NCBI GenBank assembly: GCA_022711655.1
Contig: JAKLEM010000010.1
Location: forward strand, 1-55,527
DNA from: Candidatus Auribacterota bacterium
GTDB lineage: Bacteria > Auribacterota > Ancaeobacteria > Ancaeobacterales > Ancaeobacteraceae
Direction of reading: 5' to 3'
Length of the DNA stretch: 55,527 nucleotides
The notes under the pieces were generated by a model. It did no database searches. It was given only the letters and a program-made list of their open reading frames with translations, and was not told where the DNA came from. Below are positions 53,001 through 55,527 of the stretch, one piece after another. The position numbers and the translations under genes are program-made. How positions within the stretch are numbered: position 1 is the stretch's first letter; every line of letters begins with the position of its first letter.

Positions 53001-53644
53001 ATCACCGGATTGTCAGGCGAGAGGCCGCGGCTGCGGTGCGCGTCGATCGCTTTCTGGTCGAGCATGGAGCGCATGTCGTCGAAAGTGAGCTCTTCGATCT
53101 TCTGCAGTTCGTGGGAGACCCTGAAACCTTCGAAGAAGTGGATGAACGGTACTCGGCTCTCGAGCGTCGCAGCCTGGGAGACGAGGGCGAAATCCATCGC
53201 TTCCTGGACATTGGTCGACGCAAGCATCGCCCAGCCGATCTGGCGGCACGCCATTACGTCCGAATGGTCGCCGAAGATCGACAGCCCCTGGCATGCCAGC
53301 GAACGGGCTGCAATATGGAAAACGGTCGGCGTAAGCTCGCCGGCGATCTTGTACATGTTCGGGATCATGAGGAGCAATCCCTGCGACGCCGTGAAGGTCG
53401 TCGTCAGCGCCCCGGTCGCGAGCGCGCCGTGTACAGCGCCCGCGGCGCCGCCTTCCGACTGCAGTTCGGCAACTTTGGGGACCGTCCCCCATATATTCTT
53501 CTGCCCCGCCGCCGATTTGACGTCGGATATCTCTCCCATGGGAGATGAGGGCGTGATCGGGTAGATCGCGATCACCTCGTTTGTCGCGTGCGCGACGTGC
53601 GCGACCGCGCTGTTACCGTCATGAGGAACCATCTTGCGTGCCAT
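50048..53644 (-). CDS. nifJ: Pyruvate:ferredoxin (flavodoxin) oxidoreductase
   Basis: The product has 1,198 residues, the single-chain homodimeric form. ATG 53644 follows GGAGGG by 5 nt; the longer frame is not needed. It oxidises pyruvate with CoA to acetyl-CoA and CO2 and passes two electrons to ferredoxin or flavodoxin. Domain I starts MVPHDGNSAVAHVAHATNEV and AIYPITPSSPMGE. The gamma-type domain follows the middle, then a two-cluster ferredoxin domain with CIQCGRCSLVCP (Cys693) and CTGCGTCVFNCP (Cys749), and the TPP domain with CAGCGE, GDGWAYDIGYGG (Gly973) and VYSNTGGQ. The C-terminal cysteine region is present. Its presence indicates anaerobic pyruvate metabolism. No linked ferredoxin gene is in the window. 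Confidence 0.97.
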   Translation of the reverse strand: MARKMVPHDGNSAVAHVAHATNEVIAIYPITPSSPMGEISDVKSAAGQKNIWGTVPKVAELQSEGGAAGAVHGALATGALTTTFTASQGLLLMIPNMYKIAGELTPTVFHIAARSLACQGLSIFGDHSDVMACRQIGWAMLASTNVQEAMDFALVSQAATLESRVPFIHFFEGFRVSHELQKIEELTFDDMRSMLDQKAIDAHRSRGLSPDNPVMRGTAQNPDVYFQGRETVNKYIDACPAIVQKCFDRFAKLTGRQYHLFDYIGDPNAEKVVIAMGSGCEVAHDTIECLNKQGAKLGLLKVRLYRPFDVAAFAKALPKSVKKIAVLDRTKEPGSLGEPLYEDIRTAVGEAMHLKLMSSYPVIVGGRFGLGSAEFTPGMVKAVYDNLDKAEPKNHFTIGIVDDVTNTSLPYDDTFNVGGDVYRAMFYGLGSDGTVGANKNTIKIIGDLTDNKTQGYFEYDSKKAGAVTVSHLRFGKIPIRRPYLISSADFLACHNFSFLEKMDMLKNLKPGGIFLLTSQYDKNTVWQHIPAMVQKQIVDKKIKLFVIDAIKIAEEIGLGARINTIMQVAFFKISKVIDDKLAIGAIKDAIKKTYGKKGDKIVAMNNAAVDRGQSEVFEVKVPAAFTGKAEPIKAVSGDAPKFVKEVTATIMKREGTSLKVSQMPADGTWPTGTTQYEKRNIAVNIPVWNKDTCIQCGRCSLVCPHAAIRTKAYDAKYLSGAPKTFKSCDVKDKNMPGMKYTIQIAAEDCTGCGTCVFNCPAKAKEAIKMVHQEPLRDQERENFAYFLSIPDTDPKLFDRNTVKGSQFVKPLFEFSGACAGCGETAYVKLLTQLFGDRAIIANATGCSSIYGGNLPTTPYCKRADGRGPAWSNSLFEDNAEYAYGMRLTVDKMNEYARELAQGIVSSAGCGKDLTGLLQDILNAKQATQAEIEAQRERVAKAKTMLAGCTCVSCQELAKIADYFVKKSVWAVGGDGWAYDIGYGGLDHVLATGANVKILVLDTEVYSNTGGQASKSTPKGAVAQFAAGGKAMPKKDMALIAMSYGYVYVAKIAMGADQNQVVKAFVEAEAYDGPAIILAYASCIAHGIEMEKGLEEQKKAVISGHFPLLRFNPALRKEGKNPFILDSKEPTITIEEYESTENRFNQLKKIDPETAKQLALEAQKEAKFRFNMYKQLAAMNCADSVQGVAVSADAKPVAN

Positions 53645-53777
53645 ATATACCCTCCGTGGGCTCTTCGCCCGTATTGTGGTCATTCATAGCGGCCGGCGGC
53701 CGCAGATACGAATGGCGTGGTTTATCAGTGAATACTGACGTTGTAGTCTCTCGCCCCCGCTTCCGGGGGGAAGCTTT

Positions 53778-53805
53778 ACTGTATCAAGTCGGCGGAAAAA
53801 ATCAA
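53778..53805 (-). promoter_or_regulatory. Candidate promoter of the PFOR gene
   Basis: Minus strand TTGATT (53800-53805), 16-nt spacer, TACAGT (53778-53783), within the 230-nt gap between recR and the PFOR start. It would give a leader of about 130 nt that includes a CCCCC/GGGGG hairpin. Weak match, so tentative. Confidence 0.35.
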
Positions 53806-53874
53806 GGTGGATTTTAATGCGAAACGGCAAAGCGCTACCCGGGAGCAGGCGCCCTCAGGCGACCGCGTACGGGT

Positions 53875-54474
53875 TCAGGAGATCTCTTTGCGGCCTTCCA
53901 TGGCGCGGGCGATGGTGATGTCGTTGGCGTATTCGAGGGAACTGCCGACCGGAAGCCCGTAGGCGATGCGTGAGACGGTGATCCCGACCCCTTTGAGGAG
54001 CCTGGTCAGGTAGAGCGCCGTCGCCTCCCCCTCGATATCGGCACCCGTCGCCAGTATGACCTCTTTGGGCTCTGTCTCCCTGATGCGGCGCAGGAGATGG
54101 TCTATCCTGATATGCTCGGGGCCGATCCCCTTCAGCGGCGATATCTTGCCGAGGAGGACATGGTAGACACCTTTGAAGCTCCCCGTCCGCTCGAGGGCGA
54201 TGACGTCCTTGGTCTCCTCGACCACGCAGATCTTCGCACGGTCGCGGGAAGGATCGCCGCAGATGGCGCAGGGGTCCTGTTCGGTAATATTGTTGCAGAC
54301 CGAACACTGGCGTATCTTATTCTTGACCTCGGCGACCGCCGCGGCGAGCTTGAGCGCCTCTTCCGCGGGAACCTTGTTAACGTGCATAGCCAACCGCTCG
54401 GCCGTCTTTTGCCCGATCCCGGGAAGCTTTTCGAACTCTTCTATCAGCCTTGCTAACGATTCCGGATAGATCAT
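53875..54474 (-). CDS. recR: Recombination protein RecR
   Basis: The product has 199 residues, the normal length. A helix-hairpin-helix (FEKLPGIGQKTAERLAMHV) is followed by a four-cysteine zinc finger (CSVCNNITEQDPCAIC), then a Toprim domain (ICVVEETKDVIALERTG; ILATGADIEGEATALYL) and the C-terminal Walker-like segment YGLPVGSSLEYAND. It works with RecF/RecO to load RecA at gaps. The dnaX-ybaB-recR order is one of the most conserved bacterial gene clusters. Confidence 0.97.
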   Translation of the reverse strand: MIYPESLARLIEEFEKLPGIGQKTAERLAMHVNKVPAEEALKLAAAVAEVKNKIRQCSVCNNITEQDPCAICGDPSRDRAKICVVEETKDVIALERTGSFKGVYHVLLGKISPLKGIGPEHIRIDHLLRRIRETEPKEVILATGADIEGEATALYLTRLLKGVGITVSRIAYGLPVGSSLEYANDITIARAMEGRKEIS

Positions 54475-54525
54475 CGTATCAAAGGGTCAGATGTATGGTT
54501 ACAGCGCGCGGCGCGAACATCGGCA

Positions 54526-54825
54526 TCAGAAGCCGGGGAGGTTGATCCCTGTCATCTTCTTCATTTCGCCCTGCGCGATCCGCTTTGCGCCGTCCAGCGC
54601 GATATTAGCGGCCGTCTTGATATAGTCTTCGGCCTTTCTCGTGTCCTTCAGCTCGAAGAACTTCGGGTCGACCGTCACGCCGGTGATCCGCTGGTCGCCG
54701 CTGGCCCGGACCTTCACCATCCCGCCCGCCGAATTGCCTTCCGCCTCGAGCTTGGATATCGCGTCCTGGATCTTCTTCATCTCGGAGCGCATTTTGAACA
54801 TCTCTTTGACATCGCCTAGATTCAT
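54526..54825 (-). CDS. ybaB: YbaB/EbfC nucleoid-associated protein
   Basis: The product has 99 residues. The N-terminal helix MNLGDVKEMFKMRSEMKKIQ is followed by the beta strands GGMVKVRASGDQRITGVTVD and a C-terminal helix (EDYIKTAANIALDGAKRIAQ) ending GINLPGF, which is the typical finish. It is a dimeric DNA-binding protein. The gene lies between dnaX and recR, 67 nt after dnaX, as in most bacteria. Confidence 0.96.
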   Translation of the reverse strand: MNLGDVKEMFKMRSEMKKIQDAISKLEAEGNSAGGMVKVRASGDQRITGVTVDPKFFELKDTRKAEDYIKTAANIALDGAKRIAQGEMKKMTGINLPGF

Positions 54826-54892
54826 CCTGATACTCCTTTCAGCGTTGTTATATTGAGATTGTTTCGCTCACTGCGTTCGCTCGCAATGGCTT

Positions 54893-55527
54893 TTATTTCT
54901 TTACCCGTACGACTTTCCCCTCGAAGATATCGAGAACTTCCTTCACGTGGGGATGGTCGTGGACCTCTCCTGGTTTTATCACCGGCTCGGGAGCCTTGTG
55001 CTGCGCATCGCGGCCGCCGTGCCTGCCGGGCTCTTTCTTCGCATCATCATCGATCAGGTCGAGATGGAGCCGCACGTCGCGGCCGACTTTCGCGGAAAGG
55101 CACTTCTGGACAAGCGCAAGGTTGGCCTTGTCTGAGAGCGCTTCCTTATGGAAGATATTCTCCTTCGTGAATCCGACTACCAGCGTGCCGTCCTCATAAC
55201 CCATTATCTTCCCCTCAGCGAGGAACGTCCTGAGCACCGGCTGCTCTTTGCCGAACTCCAGGATTATATCCGCCCAGGCGTCATGGATACGCATAAGATC
55301 CTGGTCTGGAGCCAGCGATACCTTATCCGCCGCTTTCCGGTGGGGCTCAGCTGCCGGCTTTTCCGCCTTCACAACCGGCTTTCCGCCCGCTAACACCGGC
55401 GACGGCTGCTGCTGCGAGGCGGCCGCGTTTCGCGGCGCAACCGGGGCCGCGCACCCTCCCTGCGATATCCGTTCGACGCGATCGATCAGCTCGCCGATAG
55501 TGACCTTTCCGCGCGCGCGAGCCATCT
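54893..55527 (-). CDS. dnaX: DNA polymerase III gamma/tau subunit, C-terminal part
   Basis: The last 211 residues; the frame is still open at the window edge and no ribosome site is visible, so the gene begins outside. MARARGKVTIGELIDRVERI is the end of the oligomerisation domain. Next come a Pro/Ala/Lys-rich linker and a tau-specific domain (MRIHDAWADIILEFGKEQPV, LRTFLAEGKIMGYEDGTLVV, GFTKENIFHKEALSD) ending in a charged tail. The clamp-loader ATPase part is not seen. Assignment rests on these features and on the position before ybaB and recR. Confidence 0.85.
   Translation of the reverse strand, partial: MARARGKVTIGELIDRVERISQGGCAAPVAPRNAAASQQQPSPVLAGGKPVVKAEKPAAEPHRKAADKVSLAPDQDLMRIHDAWADIILEFGKEQPVLRTFLAEGKIMGYEDGTLVVGFTKENIFHKEALSDKANLALVQKCLSAKVGRDVRLHLDLIDDDAKKEPGRHGGRDAQHKAPEPVIKPGEVHDHPHVKEVLDIFEGKVVRVKK

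Overview
The window is a G+C-rich bacterial chromosome segment in which nearly every gene lies on the minus strand; the one clear plus-strand gene is the giant GH94 gene at 9176-15409. TolC and RND efflux genes, several lipoproteins and many signal peptides indicate a diderm. Pyruvate:ferredoxin oxidoreductase indicates an anaerobic or facultative lifestyle. PEP-CTERM sorting signals, a GEMM (cyclic-dinucleotide) riboswitch and a very large GH94 membrane protein fit the PVC group, with candidate phylum Omnitrophota as my best but unproven guess. There is no phage, insertion sequence or CRISPR array.

Layout. 1-8.8 kb is a surface-protein locus: a partial secreted repeat protein, then a 2,564-residue PEP-CTERM protein preceded by a consensus promoter, a GEMM-type riboswitch and an intrinsic terminator. 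9.2-18.3 kb holds a carbohydrate-envelope block: the 2,077-residue GH94 membrane protein, two paralogous lipoproteins and a lipoprotein of the fumarylacetoacetate-hydrolase fold. 18.4-30.4 kb is a run of seven exported proteins (small protein, TPR protein, helical protein, a repeat protein ending in a papain-fold domain, a large TPR-like protein, a DUF3142 protein, a FecR-domain protein). 30.4-35.8 kb has a Cache/PAS histidine kinase whose start overlaps the end of a protein made of two fused PotD-like binding domains, then a DUF1571 protein. 35.9-42.2 kb is a mixed set of small stand-alone genes with two decaying genes. 42.2-49.7 kb has a catabolic-type acetolactate synthase and an ArsR-DUF6132-TolC-RND efflux cluster that lacks its adaptor protein. 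49.8-55.5 kb is core genome: tRNA-Asn, pyruvate:ferredoxin oxidoreductase, recR, ybaB and the end of dnaX.

The most interesting points are the riboswitch-controlled double PEP-CTERM polypeptide with an internal sorting signal and a shift-prone A-run at the junction; the papain-fold (toxin-like) C-terminus inside a seven-gene exported-protein run; the tandem PotD sensor fused by overlap to a Cache kinase without any transporter; and the ArsR repressor that appears to have lost a cysteine-bearing C-terminal tail through one stop codon. All functional statements are from reading motifs; no database search was possible.
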